Below, piece by piece: positions 17,408 to 25,717 of a stretch of 64,000 bases of DNA. Source of the DNA: Flavobacterium quisquiliarum (GTDB taxonomy: Bacteria > Bacteroidota > Bacteroidia > Flavobacteriales > Flavobacteriaceae); contig NZ_WWEM01000011.1 in assembly GCF_019308285.1 (NCBI RefSeq), forward strand, positions 1 to 64,000, given 5' to 3'. The position numbers and the translations under genes are program-made. Position 1 is the first letter of the stretch. The number at the start of each line of letters is the position of its first letter. Below the pieces are notes generated by a model, which had not been told where the DNA came from, ran no database searches, and was given only the letters and a program-made list of their open reading frames with translations.

Positions 17408-17486
17408 ATTCCCGAAAGGGGCTTAACACAAATATAAAAGAGAAATAAAGATTATAAAACGCAACTTAACTTAAAAACTTAATATC

Positions 17487-17690
17487 ATGAGCACATTGAA
17501 CTACTTAGCAGAAAAAATTTCAAATTTGAAAAACAGAAGGACAAGAAAAAACAATCCGCCACCGCCAACAAATGAATTGGCACATCCAAGATTCGGAATG
17601 AACGAAACGGATAAAAATGCTGAAAAAAAAGCACCCAACTCTTTATTGTTTTTGATGTATTCAAAAGAAAATGAAACGCTTTTCATCTAA
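17487..17690 (+). CDS. Small protein of unknown function upstream of metX
   Basis: 67 residues, M-S-T-L-N-Y-L-A-E-K start, a basic stretch (K-N-R-R-T-R-K), a P-P-P-P run, then N-A-E-K-K-A-P-N-S-L-L-F-L-M-Y. The start and the S-L-L-F-x-x-Y ending recall the small protein at 13979-14155, which has the same position after two leader/terminator units. There is no signal peptide or membrane span. Between its stop and metX lie a new promoter and a SAM riboswitch. Function unknown. Confidence 0.6.
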   Translation: MSTLNYLAEKISNLKNRRTRKNNPPPPTNELAHPRFGMNETDKNAEKKAPNSLLFLMYSKENETLFI

Positions 17691-17820
17691 ACAGAGAAGC
17701 GACATAAACTAGGTTAAAACCTGCTTAATTTTACTGGGCATTTATGTTCGGTAAATTTTTGCGTATAATAGTTTTTGCTAAAGTAAGTCTCAGAAATTTA
17801 ACAAACACTTTTAGATAAAA

Positions 17821-17852
17821 TTTGTTTGTTTAAGAAAATAGTAGTTAATTTG
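17821..17852 (+). promoter_or_regulatory. Promoter of the SAM riboswitch-metX transcript
   Basis: TTTG (17821-17824), 20-nt spacer, TTAATTTG (17845-17852), one mismatch from the consensus. It lies about 28 nt before the riboswitch. Confidence 0.6.
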
Positions 17853-17880
17853 CACCGTTAAGTTCAAACACGTATTGAAA

Positions 17881-17988
17881 TGTTATAAAGAAAGGACGAG
17901 GGATTAGACCCGATGAAGCCTTAGCAACCCTTCGGTAAAACGAAGAAGGTGCTACATTCTACCACGCCCAACGTGGAAAGATAACAAC
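17881..17988 (+). ncRNA. SAM-I (S-box) riboswitch upstream of metX
   Basis: P1 TGTTAT/ATAACA (17881-17886 with 17981-17986). P2 carries GACCCGATGAAGCCTTAGCA and CCC, and P3 is CTTCG/CGAAG. P4 is GGTGCTACATTCTACC, and an additional hairpin CCACG/CGTGG precedes GGAAAGATAAC. All conserved SAM-I blocks are present in order. The expression platform is not a strong terminator, so control may be translational or by a weak hairpin (CTAG/CTAG plus T-run near 18000-18016). Confidence 0.92.
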
Positions 17989-18060
17989 AAGATTTTTTCT
18001 AGTTTACTCTAGTTTTTTCTTTCTAATATTTCCATATACAAATCAGATAATACAACAGAT

Positions 18061-19050
18061 TTGAAATTGGAAAATATACCAAACCCTATTATAATTCAGG
18101 AATTCATCACAGAAAGTGGTGCATCTTATCATGCTTTACCGTTGCATTTTACATTGGCAGGTCAGCCCCTGCACAGTGCGCCAATCGTTTTGGTTAATCA
18201 CGCCTTAACAGGAAATTCGCAAGTTACGGGCGAAAACGGCTGGTGGAATGACTTAATTGGCGAAGGCAAAACCATTGATACTACTGTTTATACTATTCTG
18301 GCTTTTGATGTTCCAGGAAACGGCACGAATTCTTTTTTAATCGAAAATTATCTTGATTTCACAGCTAGAGATATTGCCAGAATCTTTATTGAAGGTGTAA
18401 AAACTTTAAATATCGAAAAGCTTTTTGCAGTGATTGGCGGTTCAGTTGGAGGTGGAATTGCTTGGGAAATCTTAGCTTTAGAACCTAGTATTACAGAAAA
18501 TCTTATTCCAATAGCGAGTGACTGGAAATCGACAGACTGGCTTATCGCCAATTGTTTCCTTCAGGAGCAGATTCTGAACAATTCTTCAAAACCAATTGAA
18601 GATGCGAGAATTCATGCCATGCTTTGTTATCGTTCGCCGGAATCATTTAAAGAAAAATTTCAGCGTACAATTAACCAAGATCTTTTGATTTTTAATATCG
18701 AAAGCTGGCTGGCGCATCACGGAAAAAAATTACAGCAAAGATTTCAGTTGTCTTCTTATAAATTAATGAATCAGTTGCTTAAAACAATTGATATTACTAG
18801 AAATAGTGAAAGTTTTGAAAACTTATTGTCTCAAACAAAAGCTTCGATTCATATTGTAGGAATCAATTCCGACTTATTTTTTACGGCCAAAGAAAATGTC
18901 GAAACCTACGAAGAATTAAAGAAATTTAAAGACAATGTTTTCTACAGCGAAATTGTTTCGGTTCACGGACATGACGCTTTTTTAATCGAGTACAAACAAT
19001 TAGATCATTTACTTGCCGACATTTTTAAGGCAGAAACAATAAAGAAATAA
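18061..19050 (+). CDS. metX: Homoserine O-acetyltransferase family protein MetX
   Basis: 329 residues, alpha/beta hydrolase fold. The nucleophile Ser128 is in I-G-G-S-V-G-G-G. The catalytic Asp is in G-I-N-S-D-L-F-F and the His in V-H-G-H-D-A-F-L, as in MetX. N-H-A-L-T-G-N-S (residues 46-53) is the oxyanion segment. It acylates homoserine for use by MetY/MetZ. The reading frame begins with TTG at 18061 and has no nearby ATG, so a TTG start is the likeliest reading. It follows the SAM-I riboswitch and has a 1-bp gap to the aspartokinase-HSD gene, so the two form an operon. Some MetX relatives use succinyl-CoA, and the acyl donor is not certain here. Confidence 0.88.
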   Translation: MKLENIPNPIIIQEFITESGASYHALPLHFTLAGQPLHSAPIVLVNHALTGNSQVTGENGWWNDLIGEGKTIDTTVYTILAFDVPGNGTNSFLIENYLDFTARDIARIFIEGVKTLNIEKLFAVIGGSVGGGIAWEILALEPSITENLIPIASDWKSTDWLIANCFLQEQILNNSSKPIEDARIHAMLCYRSPESFKEKFQRTINQDLLIFNIESWLAHHGKKLQQRFQLSSYKLMNQLLKTIDITRNSESFENLLSQTKASIHIVGINSDLFFTAKENVETYEELKKFKDNVFYSEIVSVHGHDAFLIEYKQLDHLLADIFKAETIKK

Positions 19051-19051
19051 A

Positions 19052-21466
19052 ATGAAAGTATTAAAATTTGGAGGTAAATCGTTAGCAAACGGAGAAGGAC
19101 TTAATAAAGTTGTTTCTATCATTTCTGATAAAGTAAATCAAGGTGAAAAAATTGCTGTTGTAGTTTCTGCACGTGGAAATGCTACAGACGAATTAGAATT
19201 TATCTTAAGCATTGCTGCTAAAAACGGCAGTTACAAAGAATTATTAGAAAACTTCAAAAAATATCAAATTTCAGATTATCCTCAAGTTGATTTGTCTGAA
19301 GAATTTAATGTCTTAGATAAACTTTTTGAAGGTGTAAGCTTAATTGGCGATTACAGCAAAAAAATCAAAGATCAGATTTTGTCTAAAGGCGAATTGCTTT
19401 CGGCTAAATTATTGACAGCGATTTTATTAGAAAAAGGAATTCCTGCCAATTTTGTAGATTCTAGAGAACTGCTGAAAACAGATTCTAAATTTGGTGATGC
19501 ACAGCCATTAGAACAACTTTCAAAGAAAAACGTAGTCAATTATTTTAAAGAACATAACGGCGAAACGGTTAATATAGTTACAGGCTTCATTGGTTCCAAC
19601 AACAACAACGACACAACTACTCTAGGTAGAAATGGCAGTAACTATACCGCTTCGTTAATCGCAAATTATTTAAATGCTGAAGAATTACAAAACTTTACGC
19701 ATGTAGACGGAATCTATACGGCAAACCCGGATTTAGTAGCCGATGCTAAGAAAATTGAATATCTATCATTCAACGAAGCAAACGAGCTGGCTAATTTTGG
19801 AGCAACAATTTTACATGCTAAAACGATTATTCCTTTGTTAGAAAAGAATATTCCACTTCGTATTTTAAATACTTTTAACCACGAAAACCGTGGAACATTA
19901 ATTACTTCAGATACTGCAAAAGAGGGAATTAAAACACTTTCTGTTTTGGAAAATGTATCTCTTGTAAATCTTGAAGGACGCGGATTACTTGGAAAAGCCG
20001 GAGTCGATGCCCGAATTTTTAAAGTAATGGGCGATCATAATATCAGTGTAAGTATCATTTCACAAGGTTCTTCAGAAAGAGGAATTGGACTTGTGGTTGC
20101 AACTGATAAAGCAACGACTGCGGTGGTAGAGTTAGAAAAAGAGTTTGAAAATGACTTTTATTCTAAAGACGTAAACCAGATTACGGTAACAGACAATGTA
20201 TCTGTAATTTCTATTATTGGACAGGATTTGAGTACTTTCCATAAACCATATACTGCTTTAATTAAAAACAAAATTGTTCCGATTTTATTTAACAACACTG
20301 TGACGGGTAAAAACGTGAGTTTGGTTGTTAAAAAAGAAGAACTAAACAAAGCTTTAAACGTAATTCACGGAGAGATTTTTGGAGTTTCAAAGAAAATCAA
20401 CATTGCCATTTTCGGTCACGGATTAGTGGGAGGAACTTTAATTAATCAAATCTTAGAATCGGCTGCTGCGATTGAAAAACGTAAAGATGTTAAGCTTAAT
20501 GTTTTTGCTATAGCGAATTCTAAAAAACTGCTTTTAAACAAATATGGTGTTACCAACAATTGGAAAAGTGAAATTGAAACCAAAGGCGAAGCCTATACAA
20601 TAAAAGATATTATTGCTTACGCGAATGAGCATCATTTAGAAAACTTAATTGCGATTGATAATACAGCAAGTGCGACTTTTGTTGAGAATTATATTCCGTT
20701 AGTAGAAAGCAGTTTCGATTTGATTTCTTCTAATAAAGTGGCCAATACATTAAGCTATGGTTTCTACAAAGAATTGAGAAAAGCTTTGGCTGAAAATCAA
20801 AAGAATTATTTGTATGAAACCAATGTTGGTGCAGGATTACCATTAATTGATACAATCAAATTATTGCACCTTTCAGGAGAAAATATTACAAAAATAAAAG
20901 GAGTTTTCTCTGGGACATTAAGTTATTTATTCAATAATTTCTCTGCAAAAGACGCTCCATTTAGCGAAATCTTGCAGGAAGCAATTGATAACGGATATAC
21001 GGAACCAGATCCGCGTGAAGATTTATGTGGAAATGATGTGGGAAGAAAATTATTGATTTTGGCAAGAGAATTAGATTTACAAAATGAGTTTGAAGAAATC
21101 TCAATTCAGAATTTAATTCCAGAGCACTTACGTGAAGGAAGCGCTGCCGATTTCTTAACGAAATTAAAAGAATTCGATCCGATTTATGCTAAAATAAAAG
21201 CAGAACAACAGCCAAATCACGTGTTAAGATATATTGGCGAATTGTCTGGAGATTTGCAGAATGACAAAGGAGATTTAGAAGTAAAATTAGTTTCAGTACC
21301 AAAAGATACGGCATTAGGAGGATTAAAAGGTTCTGATTCTTTCTTCGAAATTTACACAGAATCTTACGGAGATCGTCCAATCGTTATTCAGGGAGCTGGT
21401 GCAGGTTCTGCGGTAACGGCAAGAGGAGTTTTTGGTGATATTTTGAGATTGTCTGACAAAGGATAA
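19052..21466 (+). CDS. thrA: Bifunctional aspartokinase / homoserine dehydrogenase
   Basis: 804 residues. The aspartokinase N-half (about 1-295) starts K-V-L-K-F-G-G-K-S-L-A and has T-L-G-R-N-G-S-N-Y-T. Paired ACT domains (about 300-450) include V-S-I-I-S-Q-G-S-S-E-R. The HSD C-half (about 450-804) has G-H-G-L-V-G-G, S-S-N-K-V-A-N, T-N-V-G-A-G-L-P, and the intact Y-T-E-P-D-P-R-E-D-L-C-G-N-D. It performs the first and third steps of the aspartate family pathway. It sits directly behind metX under the same SAM riboswitch. Whether it is threonine-inhibited (ThrA-like) or not (MetL-like) cannot be read here. Confidence 0.93.
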   Translation: MKVLKFGGKSLANGEGLNKVVSIISDKVNQGEKIAVVVSARGNATDELEFILSIAAKNGSYKELLENFKKYQISDYPQVDLSEEFNVLDKLFEGVSLIGDYSKKIKDQILSKGELLSAKLLTAILLEKGIPANFVDSRELLKTDSKFGDAQPLEQLSKKNVVNYFKEHNGETVNIVTGFIGSNNNNDTTTLGRNGSNYTASLIANYLNAEELQNFTHVDGIYTANPDLVADAKKIEYLSFNEANELANFGATILHAKTIIPLLEKNIPLRILNTFNHENRGTLITSDTAKEGIKTLSVLENVSLVNLEGRGLLGKAGVDARIFKVMGDHNISVSIISQGSSERGIGLVVATDKATTAVVELEKEFENDFYSKDVNQITVTDNVSVISIIGQDLSTFHKPYTALIKNKIVPILFNNTVTGKNVSLVVKKEELNKALNVIHGEIFGVSKKINIAIFGHGLVGGTLINQILESAAAIEKRKDVKLNVFAIANSKKLLLNKYGVTNNWKSEIETKGEAYTIKDIIAYANEHHLENLIAIDNTASATFVENYIPLVESSFDLISSNKVANTLSYGFYKELRKALAENQKNYLYETNVGAGLPLIDTIKLLHLSGENITKIKGVFSGTLSYLFNNFSAKDAPFSEILQEAIDNGYTEPDPREDLCGNDVGRKLLILARELDLQNEFEEISIQNLIPEHLREGSAADFLTKLKEFDPIYAKIKAEQQPNHVLRYIGELSGDLQNDKGDLEVKLVSVPKDTALGGLKGSDSFFEIYTESYGDRPIVIQGAGAGSAVTARGVFGDILRLSDKG

Positions 21467-21529
21467 ATTAAACAAGAAACAAAAGAAAGAAAAATCTTAA
21501 ATTCGTTATTTAGTTTTAATAATGTAATT

Positions 21530-22087
21530 ATGAAAAAGATTTTTGTTTTATTGTTGATTTCAAATAGTATCGTAGCTCAGGTTTCTAATGTTATTAGGAA
21601 CAAAGACAGCTATACTCAGGATGTTTTCCCGTACAAAGGAGTAAGAATAATTCAGGTTGATGAGGTAAGTTCTCCGGGAAACGAGGATAATGTTTTTATT
21701 TTTTCGAAGATTGAAAAAAATACTATTCCTGATAAAATGTATTTCCAAAGATTTACGAAAGTAAATGATAAATGGGTTTTAAAATCGATCTTGGAGGTAA
21801 ATCACAACGGAATTATTTCATCTTGGGGAAGCCGAAAGGCCTTTGGAGATTATAATAAAGATAAAAGTGTAGATGCTCTTTTTATTTATGGATTATATGA
21901 TGCTGATTTTAAACAACAGTCGGTTCATCTTGTATTTTCTCAAAAAGATAAGTTATACACTATAGAGTCAAGTGTCTCAGATAATTTTGGAACAGACAAA
22001 TTCTCTGATAATTTTAAGTCGCTAGATGAAGAATCTAAAAAACAGATTTTAGAATATTGGAATAAATTAGATAAAAAAGACAAATAA
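21530..22087 (+). CDS. Secreted protein of unknown function
   Basis: 185 residues with a signal peptide ending I-V-A-Q-V. The mature part is beta-rich with the segment S-R-K-A-F-G-D-Y-N-K-D-K-S-V-D-A-L-F, which looks like an FG-GAP-type calcium-binding loop (D-x-N-x-D). It is 63 bp after the aspartokinase-HSD gene and 16 bp before the OsmC gene, so it is probably cotranscribed, but no link to methionine is evident. Confidence 0.65.
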   Translation: MKKIFVLLLISNSIVAQVSNVIRNKDSYTQDVFPYKGVRIIQVDEVSSPGNEDNVFIFSKIEKNTIPDKMYFQRFTKVNDKWVLKSILEVNHNGIISSWGSRKAFGDYNKDKSVDALFIYGLYDADFKQQSVHLVFSQKDKLYTIESSVSDNFGTDKFSDNFKSLDEESKKQILEYWNKLDKKDK

Positions 22088-22103
22088 CTTAGGAATAAAT
22101 ACC

Positions 22104-22529
22104 ATGAAAGTAACTTTAAACAGAGTAAATGACGCCTTTCATTTCAAAGTAAAAAATGAACGCGGACACGTAGTTGATGTTGACAGCAGAGCCGAATTTG
22201 GAGGAAGCGATTTAGGAGCAAGTCCAATGGAATTAGTATTAATGGGAGTTGCAGGTTGCAGTGCTATTGATATGATTTCAATCTTAAAAAAACAGCGTCA
22301 GGAAATCACTTCTTTTAACGCTGAAGTTGAAGGAACGCGTGTTCAGATCGAAGAAGCAAAACCTTTTAAAGAAATCGATGTGGTTTTTTATTTAGAAGGA
22401 GAAATCAATCCGGAAAAAGCAAAAAAAGCAGCACAGCTTTCTTTTGAGAAATACTGTTCAGTTGCCAAAACAGTGGAACCAACAGCAACAATAAGCTACA
22501 AAGTTGTCTTGAACAACGAGGCTTTATAA
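22104..22529 (+). CDS. OsmC family protein
   Basis: 141 residues, the usual OsmC/YhfA size. S-P-M-E-L-V-L-M-G-V-A-G-C (about residues 40-52) contains the first redox cysteine. F-E-K-Y-C-S-V-A (about 114-121) contains the second. Members reduce organic hydroperoxides with thiol cofactors. Its position between aspartokinase-HSD and metZ suggests coexpression with sulfur metabolism. The peroxidatic role is a family inference. Confidence 0.88.
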   Translation: MKVTLNRVNDAFHFKVKNERGHVVDVDSRAEFGGSDLGASPMELVLMGVAGCSAIDMISILKKQRQEITSFNAEVEGTRVQIEEAKPFKEIDVVFYLEGEINPEKAKKAAQLSFEKYCSVAKTVEPTATISYKVVLNNEAL

Positions 22530-22664
22530 ATTAGATAATTTGTCAATTAGATAATTAGAAAATGCTCAGATTTCGCATAAATAATTGACTTGTTTTAGTT
22601 TAGATTTCAGTTTTTAAAACTTGAAACCTGAAACTTGAAACAAAAAAACAAAAAACAACAAACA

Positions 22665-23837
22665 ATGAATACAGAAGAATTTGGTTTTGAAACACAAGCC
22701 ATTAGAACACAATTAGAAAGATCACAGTATTTAGAGCATTCGGTGCCATTATACCTATCGTCAAGTTTTGTATTTGAAGATGCGGAAGATATGCGCGCTT
22801 CATTTACAGAAGAAAAAGAAAGAAATATTTACAGTCGTTTCAGTAATCCAAATACTTCAGAGTTTGTAGACAAGATCTGCAAAATGGAAGGAGCAGATTC
22901 TGGTTATGCTTTTGCAACAGGAATGGCGGCAGTATATTCTACTTTTGCGGCGTTATTAAACTCCGGAGATCATATTGTTTCTGCAAGCAGTGTTTTTGGT
23001 TCTACTCATGCTTTGTTTATGACTTATTTCCCGAAATGGAATATCGAAACTTCGTATTTCGAAATTAATAAGCCAGAAACAATCGAGAGTTTTATCAAAC
23101 CAAACACCAAAATATTATACGCTGAATCCCCAACAAATCCTGGGGTAGATGTAATTGATTTAGAATTGTTAGGGAATATTGCTAAAAAGCACAACTTGAT
23201 TTTAATTATCGACAACTGTTTTGCAACACCATATTTACAGCAGCCAATTAAATTTGGAGCACATTTGGTAATTCATTCAGCAACAAAATTAATTGACGGA
23301 CAAGGACGTGTTTTAGGGGGAGTAACTGTTGGAGATGCAGAGTTAATCAGACAGATTTATTTGTTTTCAAGAAATACAGGGCCTGCTTTATCTCCATTTA
23401 ATGCTTGGGTTTTGTCAAAAAGTTTAGAGACTTTGGCAGTTCGTGTAGACAGACACTGCGAAAACGCTTTAAAAGTGGCTGAATTTTTAGAAAGCCATCC
23501 AAATGTAAACAGTGTAAAATATCCATTCCTGAAATCGCATCCGCAGTACGAAATTGCTAAAAAACAGATGAGAGCAGGTGGAAACATTATTGCATTTGAA
23601 ATTAAAGGAGGAATCGAAGCAGGAAGAAAATTCCTGAATGCAATTCATCTTTGTTCATTATCGGCAAATATTGGAGATACAAGAACAATTGTAACACATC
23701 CGGCTTCTACAACACACAGCAAATTATCTGAAGAAGATCAATTGGCAGTTGGTATTACGCAAGGTCTTGTTCGTGTTTCTGTTGGTTTGGAAACTGTTGA
23801 AGATGTAATTGCTGATTTGAAACAAGCGCTTTCTTAA
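22665..23837 (+). CDS. metZ: O-succinylhomoserine sulfhydrylase-type PLP enzyme MetZ
   Basis: 390 residues from ATG 22665; an upstream in-frame TTG at 22635 would only add a basic low-complexity stretch. Cys/Met-metabolism PLP fold: S-R-F-S-N-P-N-T, F-A-T-G-M-A-A-V, and the PLP lysine in H-S-A-T-K-L-I-D-G-Q-G (about residue 200). The Q-G-R-V-L-G-G segment is characteristic of MetZ. It converts activated homoserine and sulfide to homocysteine, so it parallels MetY at 14224. The upstream linker is made of GAAACCTGAAACTT-type phrases. Substrate preference (acetyl or succinyl ester) is not certain. Confidence 0.87.
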   Translation: MNTEEFGFETQAIRTQLERSQYLEHSVPLYLSSSFVFEDAEDMRASFTEEKERNIYSRFSNPNTSEFVDKICKMEGADSGYAFATGMAAVYSTFAALLNSGDHIVSASSVFGSTHALFMTYFPKWNIETSYFEINKPETIESFIKPNTKILYAESPTNPGVDVIDLELLGNIAKKHNLILIIDNCFATPYLQQPIKFGAHLVIHSATKLIDGQGRVLGGVTVGDAELIRQIYLFSRNTGPALSPFNAWVLSKSLETLAVRVDRHCENALKVAEFLESHPNVNSVKYPFLKSHPQYEIAKKQMRAGGNIIAFEIKGGIEAGRKFLNAIHLCSLSANIGDTRTIVTHPASTTHSKLSEEDQLAVGITQGLVRVSVGLETVEDVIADLKQALS

Positions 23838-23884
23838 ATTTTAGATTGCAGATTTTAGACTTTATATTTTAATTTCTAATATAT

Positions 23885-23932
23885 AAAGACGATTTTTAAT
23901 AGTAAGGTTTGCTATTGGGAATCGTCTTTTTA
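23885..23932 (+). terminator. Terminator downstream of metZ
   Basis: AAAGACGATT/AATCGTCTTT (23885-23894 with 23920-23929), an inner AATAG/CTATT pair, T-run. Confidence 0.8.
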
Positions 23933-24025
23933 ATTTAGGATTTTTATAAAAAGCCTATTTTTGTGTGCTTAAAAAAAATAATAAAGAAGTAATTTGATAG
24001 AATTAGTAGAATTTAACTTTATTCT

Positions 24026-24058
24026 TTTGTGATAGTTCAAACAAAAAGCATATTTTTG
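24026..24058 (+). promoter_or_regulatory. Promoter of the Rrf2 regulator gene
   Basis: TTTG (24026-24029), 21-nt spacer, TATTTTTG (24051-24058), an exact match to TAnnTTTG. A second TATTTTTG is at 23956-23963 without a clear TTTG partner. The remaining ~90 bp to metZ is AT-rich without other signals. Confidence 0.65.
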
Positions 24059-24118
24059 TTGTTTAATAATTTGCGGTAATCAATTAACTGTTGAAAAACT
24101 GCGATCTAAAACATACAG

Positions 24119-24529
24119 ATGCTTTCAAAAAAGACAAAATACGGAATCAAAGCTTTGACTTATTTAGCAAGACGCGAAAATAATGAACCAGTACAGATTG
24201 CCGAAATTGCGAAAAGCGAACACATTTCGATAAAATTTTTAGAAAGTATTTTATTGCTGTTAAGAAACTCTGGATTTCTCGGTGCTAAAAAAGGAAAAGG
24301 CGGTGGTTATTATTTAATAAAAGATCCAAAAGATATCAGTATGGCAAAAGTATATCGTATTCTTGAGGGACCAATTGCGTTACTTCCATGTGCCAGTCAT
24401 AATTTCTACGAAAGATGTGATGACTGTGACGATGAAGCTTCCTGTGCTGCACGTCGTTTAATGACCGAAGTTAGAGATAATACACTTAAAATATTAGAAA
24501 GTAATTCTTTGGCCGATATTGCATTCTAA
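24119..24529 (+). CDS. Rrf2 family transcriptional regulator
   Basis: 136 residues. The winged helix is N-terminal (S-K-K-T-K-Y-G-I-K-A-L-T-Y-L-A, then I-S-I-K-F-L-E-S-I-L-L-L-L-R and the wing G-K-G-G-G-Y-Y-L). A cysteine cluster (C-A-S-H-N-F-Y-E-R-C-D-D-C-D-D-E-A-S-C, about residues 97-115) fits an iron-sulfur sensor as in IscR/NsrR types. It lies between metZ and the sulfate assimilation cluster and is the best candidate regulator of those genes. That it responds to cysteine or Fe-S status is inference. Confidence 0.88.
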   Translation: MLSKKTKYGIKALTYLARRENNEPVQIAEIAKSEHISIKFLESILLLLRNSGFLGAKKGKGGGYYLIKDPKDISMAKVYRILEGPIALLPCASHNFYERCDDCDDEASCAARRLMTEVRDNTLKILESNSLADIAF

Positions 24530-24535
24530 TTTTTC

Positions 24536-24610
24536 ACCATATAAGTAATATAAGTTCATTTTAGGCTTTGTCTACAGCTTTTTTAAATGGACTTATATTA
24601 CTTATATGGT
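24536..24610. repeat. Palindromic repeat, family B, copy 2 (short form)
   Basis: 75 bp. The 26-bp terminal inverted repeats (24536-24561 and 24585-24610) have a single mismatch and begin ACCATATAAGTAATATAAG. It fills the gap between convergent rrf2 and the minus-strand permease and could stop transcription from both. Confidence 0.85.
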
Positions 24611-24621
24611 TAAAAACGTAT

Positions 24622-25404
24622 TTAAAAAATCAATTTGTATCCAGCCATAAAAAGCATTACGGCTATAGCGTTTCTAAGGAATTGATCCGGTACTTTTCCG
24701 CTTAGCATGCTTCCCATGTAGATTCCGGGAAGAGAACCCATTAGTAATTGTCCTAATAAACCAATATCTAAATTTCCCATAGAAGCATGTCCGATTCCGG
24801 CAACCAATGTCAAAGGAACGGCATGCGCAATTTCGGTTCCTACTAATCTTGGTGTTGGTAATAATGGATAAAGAAAAAATAAAGTTACAGTTCCTAAAGC
24901 TCCCGCTCCAATGGAAGTAAGTGTTACGGTTGCTCCTAATAAAATTCCAATTCCTATAGTTAGTGCGTTTTGAGTCGTGCTTTCACTGTGAAATTTATCT
25001 CCTGCATGTTTTTGAGAGAACTTCAAAATCTTATTTTTGAATATAATAGCAACAGAAGTAAATAGTAAAGCCCAGCCTAAGCTATATTTAATAACATGGT
25101 TAATGGTTTCAATATCAGTTTTAATACTGTTTAAAATCCATAATGTTATTAAAGAAGCAGGAACGCTTCCAAGAGTCAGCCAGCCTGTAATTTTCCAGTT
25201 GACGTTTCCTTTTTTGTTGTGAACAAAAACACCTCCTGCTTTAGTAAATGCAGCGTATAATAAATCGGTTCCTACGGCGGTTGTTGGCGGAATATTGAAG
25301 TATAATAAAATTGGAGTCATTAAAGAACCGCCGCCAACTCCAGTCAGTCCAACAATAAATCCAACGACTAATCCTGCAATTACAAGACCTATTTGAAAAT
25401 CCAT
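24622..25404 (-). CDS. TauE/SafE-family sulfite exporter-like permease
   Basis: 260 residues, about eight membrane spans, two similar halves. The G-x-x-x-G-x-x-G-x-G-G-G signature is G-L-T-G-V-G-G-G-S-L-M-T-P (about residues 20-32) in the first half, with G-A-T-V-T-L-T-S-I-G-A-G-A in the second. Family members move sulfite, sulfonates or related anions across the inner membrane. It is convergent with the Rrf2 regulator and divergent from a second TauE/SafE gene that leads the cys operon. Confidence 0.88.
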   Translation of the reverse strand: MDFQIGLVIAGLVVGFIVGLTGVGGGSLMTPILLYFNIPPTTAVGTDLLYAAFTKAGGVFVHNKKGNVNWKITGWLTLGSVPASLITLWILNSIKTDIETINHVIKYSLGWALLFTSVAIIFKNKILKFSQKHAGDKFHSESTTQNALTIGIGILLGATVTLTSIGAGALGTVTLFFLYPLLPTPRLVGTEIAHAVPLTLVAGIGHASMGNLDIGLLGQLLMGSLPGIYMGSMLSGKVPDQFLRNAIAVMLFMAGYKLIF

Positions 25405-25626
25405 AAATAAAAGTTTGGGGGCTAAAATACAACAATTTTATAATAATCCTATCGATTTTATAGAGATTAAAAAATGTATTTAATAACCAAATTTTTTTGA
25501 CGCTTAAATTGTTGCAATATCTTGCAATACGGCATTATTTGTGAAATTATATGGCATAATTCTTAAAACTCTCTTTTAGAATGTAATAAAAGGTTAATTA
25601 AGGGCTTAAAAAAATAATAATATTGC

Positions 25627-25656
25627 TTTGTAATTTAGAAATAAGTAGTATTTTTG
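25627..25656 (+). promoter_or_regulatory. Promoter of the sulfate assimilation operon
   Basis: TTTG (25627-25630), 18-nt spacer, TATTTTTG (25649-25656), exact consensus. The rest of the 313-bp divergent region is AT-rich. It also contains the direct repeat TTGCAATA twice at about 25513-25530. Confidence 0.75.
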
Positions 25657-25665
25657 CAAAGTAAT

Positions 25666-25688
25666 CTACTAACCCGATAGGGTAATAG
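25666..25688 (+). promoter_or_regulatory. Imperfect inverted repeat at the start of the cys transcript
   Basis: CTACTAACCC (25666-25675), GATA, GGGTAATAG (25680-25688). It overlaps the probable transcription start region of the operon, so it may be an operator (the nearby Rrf2 protein is a candidate) or a leader hairpin. No independent support. Confidence 0.4.
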
Positions 25689-25717
25689 GTTTTCAAGGCG
25701 AATTTAAACTTGTTAAC

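Noticed and set aside
17501..17686. Minus-strand ORF opposite the small protein at 17487
   Set aside because: Almost exactly antisense, with a Gly/Phe-rich stretch from the complement of the proline/lysine codons; no context support.
22635..22664. Upstream TTG start for metZ
   Set aside because: Would encode only a Lys/Gln-rich run from the A-rich linker; ATG 22665 starts the usual MetZ N-terminus.
25513..25530. TTGCAATA direct repeat in the divergent region
   Set aside because: Two copies only, in AT-rich sequence, without a matching site elsewhere; noted in the promoter entry but not called as an operator.
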